Numbered from the stretch's first letter, positions 1 to 6,013 are shown. The stretch is DNA of 8,908 nt from an uncultured Candidatus Peregrinibacteria bacterium (GCA_903882825.1 CAIRYL010000076.1:1-8908), one strand, 5' to 3'. The notes: generated from the sequence alone by a model not told the origin. Numbers and translations: made by a program.

Positions 1-86
1 TCTTTCGGATAAAAATAGAGTAAAACGTAAGGAAAATCAGAAAAATCAGAAAGGAAATGTGTATCTGAAGCGGTATTATTATTCAT
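1..86 (-). CDS. bcp: Peroxiredoxin, Bcp/PrxQ type (N-terminal fragment, runs off the left edge)
   Basis: Reading the minus strand from the ATG at 84-86 gives 28 codons before the window ends. Residues 12-28 read LSDFSDFPYVLLYFYPK, which matches the LsDF-x-gk-vVLyFYPKD segment just before the TPGCT peroxidatic-cysteine loop of bacterioferritin-comigratory-protein peroxiredoxins. These are thiol peroxidases that reduce H2O2 and organic hydroperoxides in the cytoplasm. The catalytic cysteine itself lies outside the window. The start is fixed: the frame upstream reaches the rpsU stop without another ATG, GTG or TTG. This makes the N-terminus about 13 residues shorter than in E. coli Bcp and removes most of the usual APxFxLPDxDG strand. 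The gene starts only 14 bases after the rpsU terminator hairpin and has no Shine-Dalgarno sequence. Identification rests on one motif in a short fragment. Confidence 0.7.
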   Translation of the reverse strand, partial: MNNNTASDTHFLSDFSDFPYVLLYFYPK

Positions 87-90
87 AAAA

Positions 91-128
91 TATAAAAAAA
101 GACTCGATACGAAGCGTAACGAATCTTT
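91..128 (-). terminator. Rho-independent terminator of rpsU
   Basis: On the minus strand a hairpin spans 128 to 98. A nine-pair outer stem, AAAGATTCG with CGAGTCTTT (one G-T wobble), continues after one mismatch into a TAC/GTA inner stem with a five-base GCTTC loop. It is followed directly by TTTTTTTATA. It lies 25 bases after the rpsU stop. The plus strand has no T-tract after the hairpin, so it acts on the minus strand only. Its U-tract is also the leader of the peroxiredoxin gene. Confidence 0.85.
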
Positions 129-152
129 TAAAAAAAATCGATAAAATAAATT

Positions 153-362
153 TTATGCGTAAAACTGTTCTTTTCTTCTTTTCTCTTGGAAATGGCTTCT
201 TTTAATAGCTGCAATACGAACAACCCGTTTCGTAGGATCGCCTTTTTGATAACGCTCATCACGAATTTTTTGCATAATTCGCGCATTATTTACCTGACGC
301 TTCCAGCGCTTAATGAGTTTTTCGTTGGTTTCACTATCACGTTTTTGTGCCCAAACCGCCAT
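153..362 (-). CDS. rpsU: Small ribosomal subunit protein bS21
   Basis: A 69-residue, strongly basic protein. Its pattern VxxRDSETNEKLIKRWKRQVNNA, followed by RxxRYxKGDPTKRxxRxAAIKR, follows the bS21 layout (VxVxxxEpfexALRRFKRxxxkaGvlxExRxrxfyEkPsxxRkrkxxxAxkR), although it is divergent. bS21 sits on the 30S platform near the 3' end of 16S rRNA, next to bS18, uS11 and bS6, and influences access to the anti-Shine-Dalgarno sequence. The length is typical of the family. The ATG at 362 is preceded by a T7 tract and no Shine-Dalgarno motif. The gene follows gltX after 59 bases that also hold a possible promoter, and ends at a strong terminator. Function is clear from length, charge and pattern; sequence identity to E. 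coli S21 is low. Confidence 0.85.
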   Translation of the reverse strand: MAVWAQKRDSETNEKLIKRWKRQVNNARIMQKIRDERYQKGDPTKRVVRIAAIKRSHFQEKRRKEQFYA

Positions 363-384
363 ACAAAATAAAAAAAGCTGTGCT

Positions 385-413
385 ATTTTCCCTTAAAAAT
401 AAAGATATGTCAA
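385..413 (-). promoter_or_regulatory. Possible promoter for rpsU
   Basis: On the minus strand a perfect -35 hexamer TTGACA (413-408) is followed after 17 bases by GAAAAT (390-385), a 4/6 match to TATAAT. This would start transcription about 15 bases before the rpsU ATG, giving a very short, U-rich 5' leader. The same stretch contains a weak AAAATAGC-ACA-GCTTTTTTT hairpin that could partly terminate gltX transcription. The -10 is poor, so the call is tentative. Confidence 0.35.
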
Positions 414-421
414 AAAGAATT

Positions 422-1912
422 TTAGTTTTCGGTATTTTTAAGAGAAAAAACTGCCTGTTGTAAAATTTCTAACCCTCTTGTAATTCTTTTTATACTTCGC
501 TCTTTCCCAAAAATTTCTAATAATTCAAAAGTCCCTGGGCTAAACTCTTCTCCAGAAAGTGCCACTCGTAAAGGATATAAGACAAATCCATTTTTAAATC
601 CTGATTCCAAAATACGTTCCATAAAAACATTTTTTAGAGAATCTGCTATATATTCTCCTTCATAATTTTGGAGAACTTGAAGCGAAAAATGTAATGATTC
701 TTGTGCACTGTGAATATCTGTCCCCATTTTTTTATGAATATATAAATCTGAAGAATAAGAAAAAGAAGTATCTTCTTCAAAAAAGAATCGAAGAAATTCT
801 GGAACTTCTGAAAGTTTTTTTGTTCTTTCTTGAATAAGAGAAAGTGCTTTTTTAAAAAAATCGTTTCCGTATTTTAAAACATTTTCCCGTTCTTTCGTCT
901 GAGAAAAGACGGAATTCATGACGCATTGTTCAAATTCTTCCAATGATTTTTGACGAATATAATATCCGTTGAGCCACAGAAGTTTTTCCATATCAAAAAC
1001 AGCGCCACCTTTGTGAACCCTTTCCAGAGAAAATTTTTCAACAAGATCTGCAAGAGAAAAAATTTCTTCTTCATCCTGAGTATTCCACCCTAAAAGTGCT
1101 AAAAAGTTTATAAGAGCCTCTGGTAAAAATCCTTCCTGTAAATAATCATCTACCGAAACCTTGTTTTTTCGTTTAGAAAGTTTGGATTTATCGGCATTCA
1201 GAATAAGCGGAAGATGTGCGTACACTGGGATATTCCATCCAAAAGCCTCGAGCAAAAGTATTTGCTTCGGAGTATTAGAAATATGATCTTCTCCACGAAT
1301 AACATGAGAAACTTGCATTTCTGCGTCATCTACCACTACGCAAAAATTATACAGTGGTGTTTCTAAATCTTTCGCAATCACAAAATCATCCAACTCTTTA
1401 GTCGAAATTTTTACTGATCCGCGCACGAGGTCTGTAAAAAAAATATCTCGAACTGGATCTGGAATTCGGAAACGAATAACGCTTTTTTCCCCTTTTTCCT
1501 GACGAATTTTTGCCTCTTCTGTTGAAATATGGCGACATGTTTCTGGATAGCGAAATGCACGTTTTTCTTGTTGTGCTTGGTCTCGAAGCATCTCTAATTC
1601 TTCATGAGTACAAAAACAAAAATATGCCTTCTTTTCTTCTAAAAGTTGTTGAAGATGTTTTTTATAAATTTCTGTCCGTTCACTTTGACGAATAACTCCG
1701 TTATCCCATGAAATGCCGAGCTTTTGTAACCCTTCTATAATATCGGTTTCATACTCCTTTACAGATCTTTCTCTATCGGTGTCCTCCATACGAAGAATAA
1801 TTTTCCCCCCATACTTCTTCGCAAAAAGGTAGTTATACAATGCGGTACGAACAGTTCCAAGATGCAGAAGCCCAGTAGGAGAAGGTGGAATTCGAACGAC
1901 AATATTTTCCAT
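422..1912 (-). CDS. gltX: Glutamate--tRNA ligase (GluRS)
   Basis: A 496-residue class I aminoacyl-tRNA synthetase that activates glutamate with ATP and charges tRNA-Glu in the cytoplasm. The N-terminal IPPSPTGLLHLGTVRTALYN carries the HIGH-type motif HLGT at residues 17-20. RMEDTDRERS at 41-50 is the conserved glutamate-binding region. The KMSKS-type motif is KLSKR at 244-248. Residues C99, C101, C126 and H128 reproduce the CxC-x24-CxH zinc site of E. coli GluRS. PLRVALSG near 447-454 marks the C-terminal anticodon-binding domain. The length is normal (E. coli 471). The organism may use this enzyme in non-discriminating form with GatCAB to make Gln-tRNA; nothing in the window tests that. The ATG lies 13 bases after a terminator hairpin with no Shine-Dalgarno motif, so its promoter must lie within or before the upstream gene, or transcription reads through. 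Confidence 0.97.
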   Translation of the reverse strand: MENIVVRIPPSPTGLLHLGTVRTALYNYLFAKKYGGKIILRMEDTDRERSVKEYETDIIEGLQKLGISWDNGVIRQSERTEIYKKHLQQLLEEKKAYFCFCTHEELEMLRDQAQQEKRAFRYPETCRHISTEEAKIRQEKGEKSVIRFRIPDPVRDIFFTDLVRGSVKISTKELDDFVIAKDLETPLYNFCVVVDDAEMQVSHVIRGEDHISNTPKQILLLEAFGWNIPVYAHLPLILNADKSKLSKRKNKVSVDDYLQEGFLPEALINFLALLGWNTQDEEEIFSLADLVEKFSLERVHKGGAVFDMEKLLWLNGYYIRQKSLEEFEQCVMNSVFSQTKERENVLKYGNDFFKKALSLIQERTKKLSEVPEFLRFFFEEDTSFSYSSDLYIHKKMGTDIHSAQESLHFSLQVLQNYEGEYIADSLKNVFMERILESGFKNGFVLYPLRVALSGEEFSPGTFELLEIFGKERSIKRITRGLEILQQAVFSLKNTEN

Positions 1913-1918
1913 TTTTAT

Positions 1919-1947
1919 AAAAAAAGCCCCTGGAGTATACCAGGGGC
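1919..1947 (-). terminator. Rho-independent terminator after the STAS-to-150-aa gene run
   Basis: A perfect eight-pair GC-rich stem, GCCCCTGG and CCAGGGGC (1947-1940 and 1933-1926), encloses a six-base loop TATACT. On the minus strand it is followed by T7. It lies 22 bases after the stop of the 150-residue membrane protein gene. There is no T-tract on the plus strand, so it is directional. The U-tract leads straight into the gltX start codon at 1912. Confidence 0.9.
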
Positions 1948-1969
1948 AGAAAGAGAAATGAAAGAATGA

Positions 1970-2422
1970 TTATTGTCGAGGAGGTGTATTTCCTGTTCCT
2001 GATGGAGAAACTCCGGATGGTTGTGGTGCAACATTTCCATTTCCCGAAATTGGATTTTGCTGAGACTGTTGCTGAGCAGCTTTTTGCTGTTCTGCTTTTT
2101 GAGTTTCATAATCCTTTAAAAATCCACTTATTTCATCTTTTGTATAATTTTTTTCAAGGCTTTTTCCGAGTAAAAATGCGAATTGGTCAAGATTTTGAAC
2201 AATATTTCCGAAACTGCCATTTAATTCTTTTACTAATTCTGGAGAAAGATCTCCAATTGCTATTTTTTTATCGGAAGACGTAGAAACAGGGACATTACTT
2301 TGCATATCCTTTTTAAAATCTTGATGAATAAGAAAGAGCATTCCTGCAATAAAAAACGCAGCTACTACTCCCATTGCACCAACAATTTCTAAAACGGTAT
2401 TAGAATCATGTTTTTGAAGCAT
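1970..2422 (-). CDS. Membrane-anchored protein of unknown function with Gln/Pro-rich tail
   Basis: I do not recognise the family. The 150-residue protein begins with a short polar stretch, then one hydrophobic segment at about residues 10-32 (VLEIVGAMGVVAAFFIAGML and following). There is no signal-peptidase site, so it is probably an N-in signal anchor with the rest outside the membrane. Residues 55-108 look helical (LSPELVKELNGSFGNIVQNL, then SLEKNYTKDEISGFLKDY). The last 40 or so residues are low complexity: QKAEQQKAAQQQSQQ, then Gly/Pro/Ser/Asn-rich. The gene follows the cyclophilin gene by 41 bases, is last in the run before a strong terminator, and its ATG directly touches a (T7C)3T7 tandem repeat. 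Two lipoprotein genes upstream suggest an envelope role, but that is inference from context. Confidence 0.75.
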   Translation of the reverse strand: MLQKHDSNTVLEIVGAMGVVAAFFIAGMLFLIHQDFKKDMQSNVPVSTSSDKKIAIGDLSPELVKELNGSFGNIVQNLDQFAFLLGKSLEKNYTKDEISGFLKDYETQKAEQQKAAQQQSQQNPISGNGNVAPQPSGVSPSGTGNTPPRQ

Positions 2423-2453
2423 AAAAAAAGAAAAAAAGAAAAAAAGAAAAAAA
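2423..2453 (-). repeat. Perfect tandem repeat (TTTTTTTC)3TTTTTTT touching a start codon
   Basis: On the plus strand four A7 blocks are separated by single G bases (2423-2429, 2431-2437, 2439-2445, 2447-2453). On the coding minus strand this is four T7 blocks separated by C. It is an exact 8-base period, 31 bases long, ending at the base before the ATG of the 150-residue protein. There is no Shine-Dalgarno motif, so this tract is the whole proximal leader. Confidence 0.95.
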
Positions 2454-2463
2454 CGAACGGATT

Positions 2464-3105
2464 CTACCCTGAATACGGAATAATTGCAATATTCATTGTA
2501 ACAGGAGTAACAGGCTTATCATTTCCATCGGTCTGAGTGCGGGCAATAATATCTACAATATCCATTCCTTTAAACACTTGTCCAAAAACGGTGTGACGAT
2601 TATTCAGGTTCGTATTGTTCACCTGATTGATAAAGAATTGAGATCCATTGGTAGAAGGTCCACTATTTGCCATTGCGAGCGCACCTCGAATATTTTTACG
2701 ATTTGGAGAAAATTCATCTGCAAATGGTTTTTTCCAAATACTTTCTCCTCCAGTCCCCTTTCCAAGAGGATCTCCTCCTTGAATCATAAATCCATTTATA
2801 ACTCTGTGAAAAATAAGCCCATTATAATATCCATTTTTTGCGTGAGTTTTAAAATTTTCTACTGCTTTTGGTGCTTCTTTTGGGAAAAAACGAATATAAA
2901 TATCGCCTTTCTCGGTTTTTATAACTGCCACCTCTTCTCCTTTTACCGGAACATCGGATTGAACAGAAGAAGGAGTAGTAGAAAGAGGTACTTCCCCTGA
3001 AGATCTTCCAGGTTCATAAGTAGAATCGCTTCCTCTTATTCCACCGAAAGAACATCCTGAAAAAATTAACAGAAAAGAAAGTGCTGAAAAAAGTGTTTTT
3101 TTCAT
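2464..3105 (-). CDS. Lipoprotein peptidyl-prolyl cis-trans isomerase, cyclophilin type
   Basis: A 213-residue cyclophilin that isomerises X-Pro peptide bonds, here attached to the outside of the membrane. MKKTLFSALSFLLIFSGC is a lipoprotein signal peptide with the lipidated Cys at 18 (Phe at -3 is unusual). A Ser/Pro/Thr-rich spacer (19-58) leads to the cyclophilin domain at about 59-210. FHRVINGFMIQGGDP (99-113) and NSGPSTNGSQFFIN (147-160) supply R101, F106, M107, Q109, Q156 and F158, matching CypA R55, F60, M61, Q63, Q111 and F113. H171 matches H126. The CypA Trp121 position is Asn166, as expected of a cyclosporin-insensitive enzyme. It sits 21 bases after another lipoprotein gene and its leader is almost pure pyrimidine. 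A role in folding secreted proteins is inferred. Stop is TAG. Confidence 0.95.
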   Translation of the reverse strand: MKKTLFSALSFLLIFSGCSFGGIRGSDSTYEPGRSSGEVPLSTTPSSVQSDVPVKGEEVAVIKTEKGDIYIRFFPKEAPKAVENFKTHAKNGYYNGLIFHRVINGFMIQGGDPLGKGTGGESIWKKPFADEFSPNRKNIRGALAMANSGPSTNGSQFFINQVNNTNLNNRHTVFGQVFKGMDIVDIIARTQTDGNDKPVTPVTMNIAIIPYSG

Positions 3106-3126
3106 AAGAGAAAAGAAAAAGAAAAA

Positions 3127-3447
3127 TTATTTTGAGGTGGGACGACAAGTAACCGTACATTGATACCCATTATTTTCACCCTGTATTTGGAAAGATGGAG
3201 GAAATGGGCTTGGAGTTTTATTTTCTACTGTTTCTTCCGCAGATAATTCCTCTTTCTCGTTCGTATTTTTCATATTTTTTTCTTCGGGATTTGATCGAAC
3301 GGTATTTAATAATTCTTGTTCTCCTTTTGTATCTAATCTCTCTTGATGTTGTTCATCGAATTGCTTTTGATCGGGGTTTTCACCAATACTGCAGCCAAAA
3401 AAAAGGAGAGGGCTCAAAAATAAAAAAAGGACGGAAGAAATTTTCAT
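3127..3447 (-). CDS. Small acidic lipoprotein of unknown function
   Basis: A 106-residue protein that I cannot assign to a family. MKISSVLFLFLSPLLFFGC is a lipoprotein signal peptide with the predicted lipidated Cys at 19 (FFGC lipobox, again aromatic at -3). The mature part is charged, rich in Glu, Asn and Lys, and looks disordered (residues 20-80), followed by a Pro/Phe stretch PSPFPPSFQIQ. The C-terminus YQCTVTCRPTSK has two cysteines (97 and 101) that could form a disulfide outside the cell or bind something. It lies between asd (39 bases upstream) and the lipoprotein cyclophilin (21 bases downstream), so it is probably co-transcribed. The shared lipobox style and pyrimidine-rich leader support a real gene. 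Its job is unknown. Confidence 0.75.
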   Translation of the reverse strand: MKISSVLFLFLSPLLFFGCSIGENPDQKQFDEQHQERLDTKGEQELLNTVRSNPEEKNMKNTNEKEELSAEETVENKTPSPFPPSFQIQGENNGYQCTVTCRPTSK

Positions 3448-3486
3448 AGAGAAACAAAAAGCTATCAGAACGAAGTATACATTTTT

Positions 3487-4479
3487 TTAAAGTGTAAGCT
3501 CTGCAATTTCTACAGCATTGAGTGCTGCTCCCCTTAAAAGCTGGTCTCCACATACGAAAAAGTCAAGACCATACTCACCAAATACATCATTTTTTCGGAT
3601 TCGACCCACTTCAACATTATATTTTTTGGTGGCGTTGAGTGGCATTGGATATTGTTTTTTTTCAGTGTCATCGACCAAATCTACTCCTTTTGCAACAGAA
3701 AGAATTTCTTTTATTTTTTGAATATCAACAGGCTTTTCTGTTTCAACGGTAACGCTTTCGGCATGCGCACGAAAGGTCGGTATTCGAACCGCAGTACACG
3801 AAATAAGAAGTTTCGGAAGTCCAAAAATTTTTCGAGTTTCCCAAGAAACTTTCATTTCTTCTTTTGTGTAGCCATTTTCCTGAAATACATCAATATGAGG
3901 AATAATATTAAATGGTATAGGATGGGCAAATACTTCATTTTTCACCTCTTCATGATTCAAAAAATTTCTCGTCTGTTTTTCAAGTTCATCCATACCTGCA
4001 GATCCTGCACCGCTAGTCGCCTGATACGTGGAAATAATTACTTTTTTAAGTCCAAACTCCTGAAAAATAGGATATAAAGGCATCGCTAATATGGCGGTTG
4101 TACAGTTTGGATTGGCAATGAGTGTATGATTTTGGAGTGCGCTGGCATTTAAGGCAGGAACAATCAGTGGAACACTTGCTTCATAGCGAAATGCAGAAGA
4201 ATTATCGATGACTAATACCCCTTTCTCCGCAAGATATGGAGCATGTTCTCTTGAGAAATCGGCTCCGACCGCTAAAAATAAAATATCTAGTTTTTCGGCT
4301 TTTTCTCGAGAAAATTCTTCAATAATCATTTCTCCAAAAGGAGTTGGAATAGTTTTTCCTGCGCTTCTTTCAGACGCCAATAACACCAATTGAGAAAATG
4401 GAAATTTTCGAGTAAAAAGAACATTGAGCAGTTCTTGTCCTACCGCACCAGTAACACCCACAATTCCAATTTTTTTCAT
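3487..4479 (-). CDS. asd: Aspartate-semialdehyde dehydrogenase
   Basis: A 330-residue NADPH-dependent enzyme that converts aspartyl-4-phosphate to aspartate-4-semialdehyde, the branch point to lysine/diaminopimelate, threonine and methionine. The Rossmann motif GVTGAVGQELL is at residues 8-18, SERSAGK at 37-43, and the catalytic Cys126 lies in IANPNCTTAILAMPLYP. SGAGSAGMDEL is at 156-166. Arg232 and His239 lie in RIPTFRAHAESV, the usual substrate-binding Arg and catalytic His region. I chose the ATG at 4479 because MKKIGIVGVTGAVG is the standard family N-terminus. An in-frame ATG at 4503 or 4530 would add 8 or 17 residues of hydrophobic, family-foreign sequence. No lysine or threonine pathway partners are next to it. 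It follows trpD by 60 bases and is preceded by a U-rich leader. Confidence 0.96.
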   Translation of the reverse strand: MKKIGIVGVTGAVGQELLNVLFTRKFPFSQLVLLASERSAGKTIPTPFGEMIIEEFSREKAEKLDILFLAVGADFSREHAPYLAEKGVLVIDNSSAFRYEASVPLIVPALNASALQNHTLIANPNCTTAILAMPLYPIFQEFGLKKVIISTYQATSGAGSAGMDELEKQTRNFLNHEEVKNEVFAHPIPFNIIPHIDVFQENGYTKEEMKVSWETRKIFGLPKLLISCTAVRIPTFRAHAESVTVETEKPVDIQKIKEILSVAKGVDLVDDTEKKQYPMPLNATKKYNVEVGRIRKNDVFGEYGLDFFVCGDQLLRGAALNAVEIAELTL

Positions 4480-4539
4480 AATAAAAATAAAAATCGAATC
4501 CATTAAATCGTTTTTTAAAAAAAAACTCAAGAATGGATA

Positions 4540-5562
4540 CTAGGAAAATGTAAAAAATTTTAGCTCTTGTAGTTTTTCCCATGCCTTTCCAGAATCTAAA
4601 ATTTTTTCTGCCAATTGCATACCTTCTAAAAGAGAATTTGATTCCCCTGAAATCCAAAAACCAGCTCCAGCATTTATAACCACCAAATCCCTTTTGGCAT
4701 TTTGTATTTTCCCTGTTAAAATTCCTTCTAAAATTATTGCATTTTCTGAAGGGCTTCCTCCTGATACTTTTGAATGAGAAACTCGAGAAATTCCATATTC
4801 TTCAGGGATAATTGTTCCTGTTTTTATTTCTCCCTGATTTTGAAACATTGCAAAAAAAGTAGTATCACAAATGGTAATTTCATCGAGTCCATCATTTCCA
4901 TGTACCACCAAGGCAGAAATTCTTCCGAGAGCTTTGAGCGCTTTTGCAACTGGAAAAACCAAATCTTTTGAAAAAACTCCCACGACTTGATGTGTTGCTC
5001 CTGCAGGATTTGTTAATGGACCCAAAATATTAAAAATAGTACGTTTCTCTATTTTTTTCCGAACAGGCATGACATATTGCATTGCTGGATGCAATTTTTG
5101 AGCAAACAAAAATGCAATTCCAATGCTCTCCAGGAGTAATTCCATTTGTGAAGAAGTAGTTTCCAAAGAAACTCCTAATGCTTCTAAAACATCAGCCGAT
5201 CCACTTTTAGAGCTTGCCCCACGATTCCCATGTTTTGCGACTGTTATGCCCCCACCAGCGAGTACAAATGCAACCGTAGTAGAAACATTAAAAGTTTTTG
5301 CTATTCCACTTCCTCCTGTTCCACACGAATCAAAAATTTTTGAAGAATGCGTCATTACTTTTTGTGACACTTTTTGCATTTCTTCTGCCCCCCCTGCAAT
5401 TTCTTCGTATGTTTCACCTTTTTCGGATAATGATCGCAAAAATATTTCTAAATCATCCGGTAAAATTTTCCCTAAAAAAATTTCATGAAATAAATCTGCC
5501 GTCTCTTTTTGAGACAGGCTTTGCTTTTTTTGCACTTTAGTAAGAGCAGAAAGAAATATCAA
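4540..5562 (-). CDS. trpD: Anthranilate phosphoribosyltransferase
   Basis: A 340-residue member of the glycosyltransferase-3/PRT family that transfers phosphoribose from PRPP to anthranilate in tryptophan synthesis. The N-terminal helical domain contains KGETYEEIAGG (48-58). GTGGSGIAKTFNVST (81-95) is the PRPP loop. AKHGNRGASSKSGSADVLEALG (109-130) is the family signature. R168 and R174 sit in the MPVRKKIEKRTIFN helix, and GPLTNP is at 181-186. D227 and E228 in GLDE are the second metal site. The position after GTGG, usually Asp, is Ser85. The start is TTG at 5562: no ATG is available before residue 62, and the alignment needs the FLSALTKVQKKQSLSQKE segment. A GTG at 5535 is an alternative. 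No other trp gene is in the window. The gene lies 17 bases after the STAS gene. Stop is TAG. Confidence 0.93.
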   Translation of the reverse strand: MIFLSALTKVQKKQSLSQKETADLFHEIFLGKILPDDLEIFLRSLSEKGETYEEIAGGAEEMQKVSQKVMTHSSKIFDSCGTGGSGIAKTFNVSTTVAFVLAGGGITVAKHGNRGASSKSGSADVLEALGVSLETTSSQMELLLESIGIAFLFAQKLHPAMQYVMPVRKKIEKRTIFNILGPLTNPAGATHQVVGVFSKDLVFPVAKALKALGRISALVVHGNDGLDEITICDTTFFAMFQNQGEIKTGTIIPEEYGISRVSHSKVSGGSPSENAIILEGILTGKIQNAKRDLVVINAGAGFWISGESNSLLEGMQLAEKILDSGKAWEKLQELKFFTFS

Positions 5563-5579
5563 AACAAGTACAAAAATAC

Positions 5580-5948
5580 CTACAAATCGGTTGATTCAAT
5601 GGCTTCTCTGAGCGAACTATAATGTTCAACAAGGCTTAAAAATCCCACCAAATCTAAAATATCTAAAATATGTTGATTTCCTTCAGAAAGTATAATTTTT
5701 TTATCTTCTTGAGAAAGTCTCGTATACATATCTGCAAAATATCCAATAACCGTAGAATTAATAAACTCTAAATCACGAAGATGAAATATAAAGTACTTGG
5801 CATGTAGTGCTGATTCTTCTTGGAGAGCATTGTTCAGATCTGATCGAAAAGAGTCAACCATGTCTCCATCTACTTCCCCAGAGAGGTAAATCACCTTTAT
5901 GTGATTTTTATTAGGAACATCAATGAGCGATACCTGATAGGTTGCCAT
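5580..5948 (-). CDS. STAS-domain protein (anti-sigma factor antagonist-like)
   Basis: A 122-residue single-domain protein. The pattern VIYLSGEVDGDMVDSFRSDL (19-38), YFIFHLRDLEFINSTVIGYF (52-71) and KIILSEGNQHILDILDLVG, with a C-terminal SLREAIES, follows the STAS fold of SpoIIAA/RsbV: strand, helix, strand with a D/N-S-[ST] loop, helix. The phosphoacceptor position of SpoIIAA corresponds to Ser65 in I-N-S-T-V-I-G-Y, so the switch residue is present although the Asp is Asn64. Such proteins bind a kinase/anti-sigma partner and are controlled by its phosphorylation. No RsbW-type kinase, PP2C phosphatase or sigma factor is in the window, so the partner is unknown. It is the first gene of the minus-strand run and starts divergently from metG. 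Stop is TAG. Confidence 0.85.
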   Translation of the reverse strand: MATYQVSLIDVPNKNHIKVIYLSGEVDGDMVDSFRSDLNNALQEESALHAKYFIFHLRDLEFINSTVIGYFADMYTRLSQEDKKIILSEGNQHILDILDLVGFLSLVEHYSSLREAIESTDL

Positions 5949-5984
5949 ACGAGTGTGAGCGAGAATAACAAAAAGTTTCTTATT

Positions 5985-6013
5985 ACTGTACTCTATTTTC
6001 TAGAAAAAATCAA
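5985..6013 (-). promoter_or_regulatory. Possible promoter for the STAS-trpD-asd gene run
   Basis: On the minus strand TTGATT (6013-6008) is followed after exactly 17 bases by TACAGT (5990-5985). Each hexamer matches the sigma-70 consensus at four of six positions. Transcription would start about 30 bases before the STAS ATG. It lies back to back with the possible metG promoter in the 142-base divergent region 5949-6090, where I see no other gene or clear operator. Confidence 0.4.

Noticed and set aside
1913..1969. T-box or amino-acid attenuation leader before gltX.
   Set aside because: There is no T-box consensus, specifier stem or leader peptide. The region holds only the single terminator hairpin.
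1966..2283. 105-codon plus-strand open frame opposite the 150-aa membrane protein, with a GAGGAGGTG string near its start.
   Set aside because: It is antisense to a gene with a signal anchor, leader and terminator. The translation is Phe/Leu-rich shadow sequence and the purine string encodes the opposite strand's C-terminus.
3652..4077. 141-codon plus-strand open frame inside asd.
   Set aside because: It lies antisense to the well-conserved catalytic region of Asd and its translation is low-complexity Phe/Asn/Arg shadow with no family resemblance.
4498..4538. Inverted repeat ATCCATT/AATGGAT with an inner T/A run between trpD and asd, followed by T-rich sequence on the minus strand.
   Set aside because: Only seven AT-rich pairs around a loop of about 27 bases. 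This is too weak to call a terminator, and asd is probably co-transcribed with trpD.
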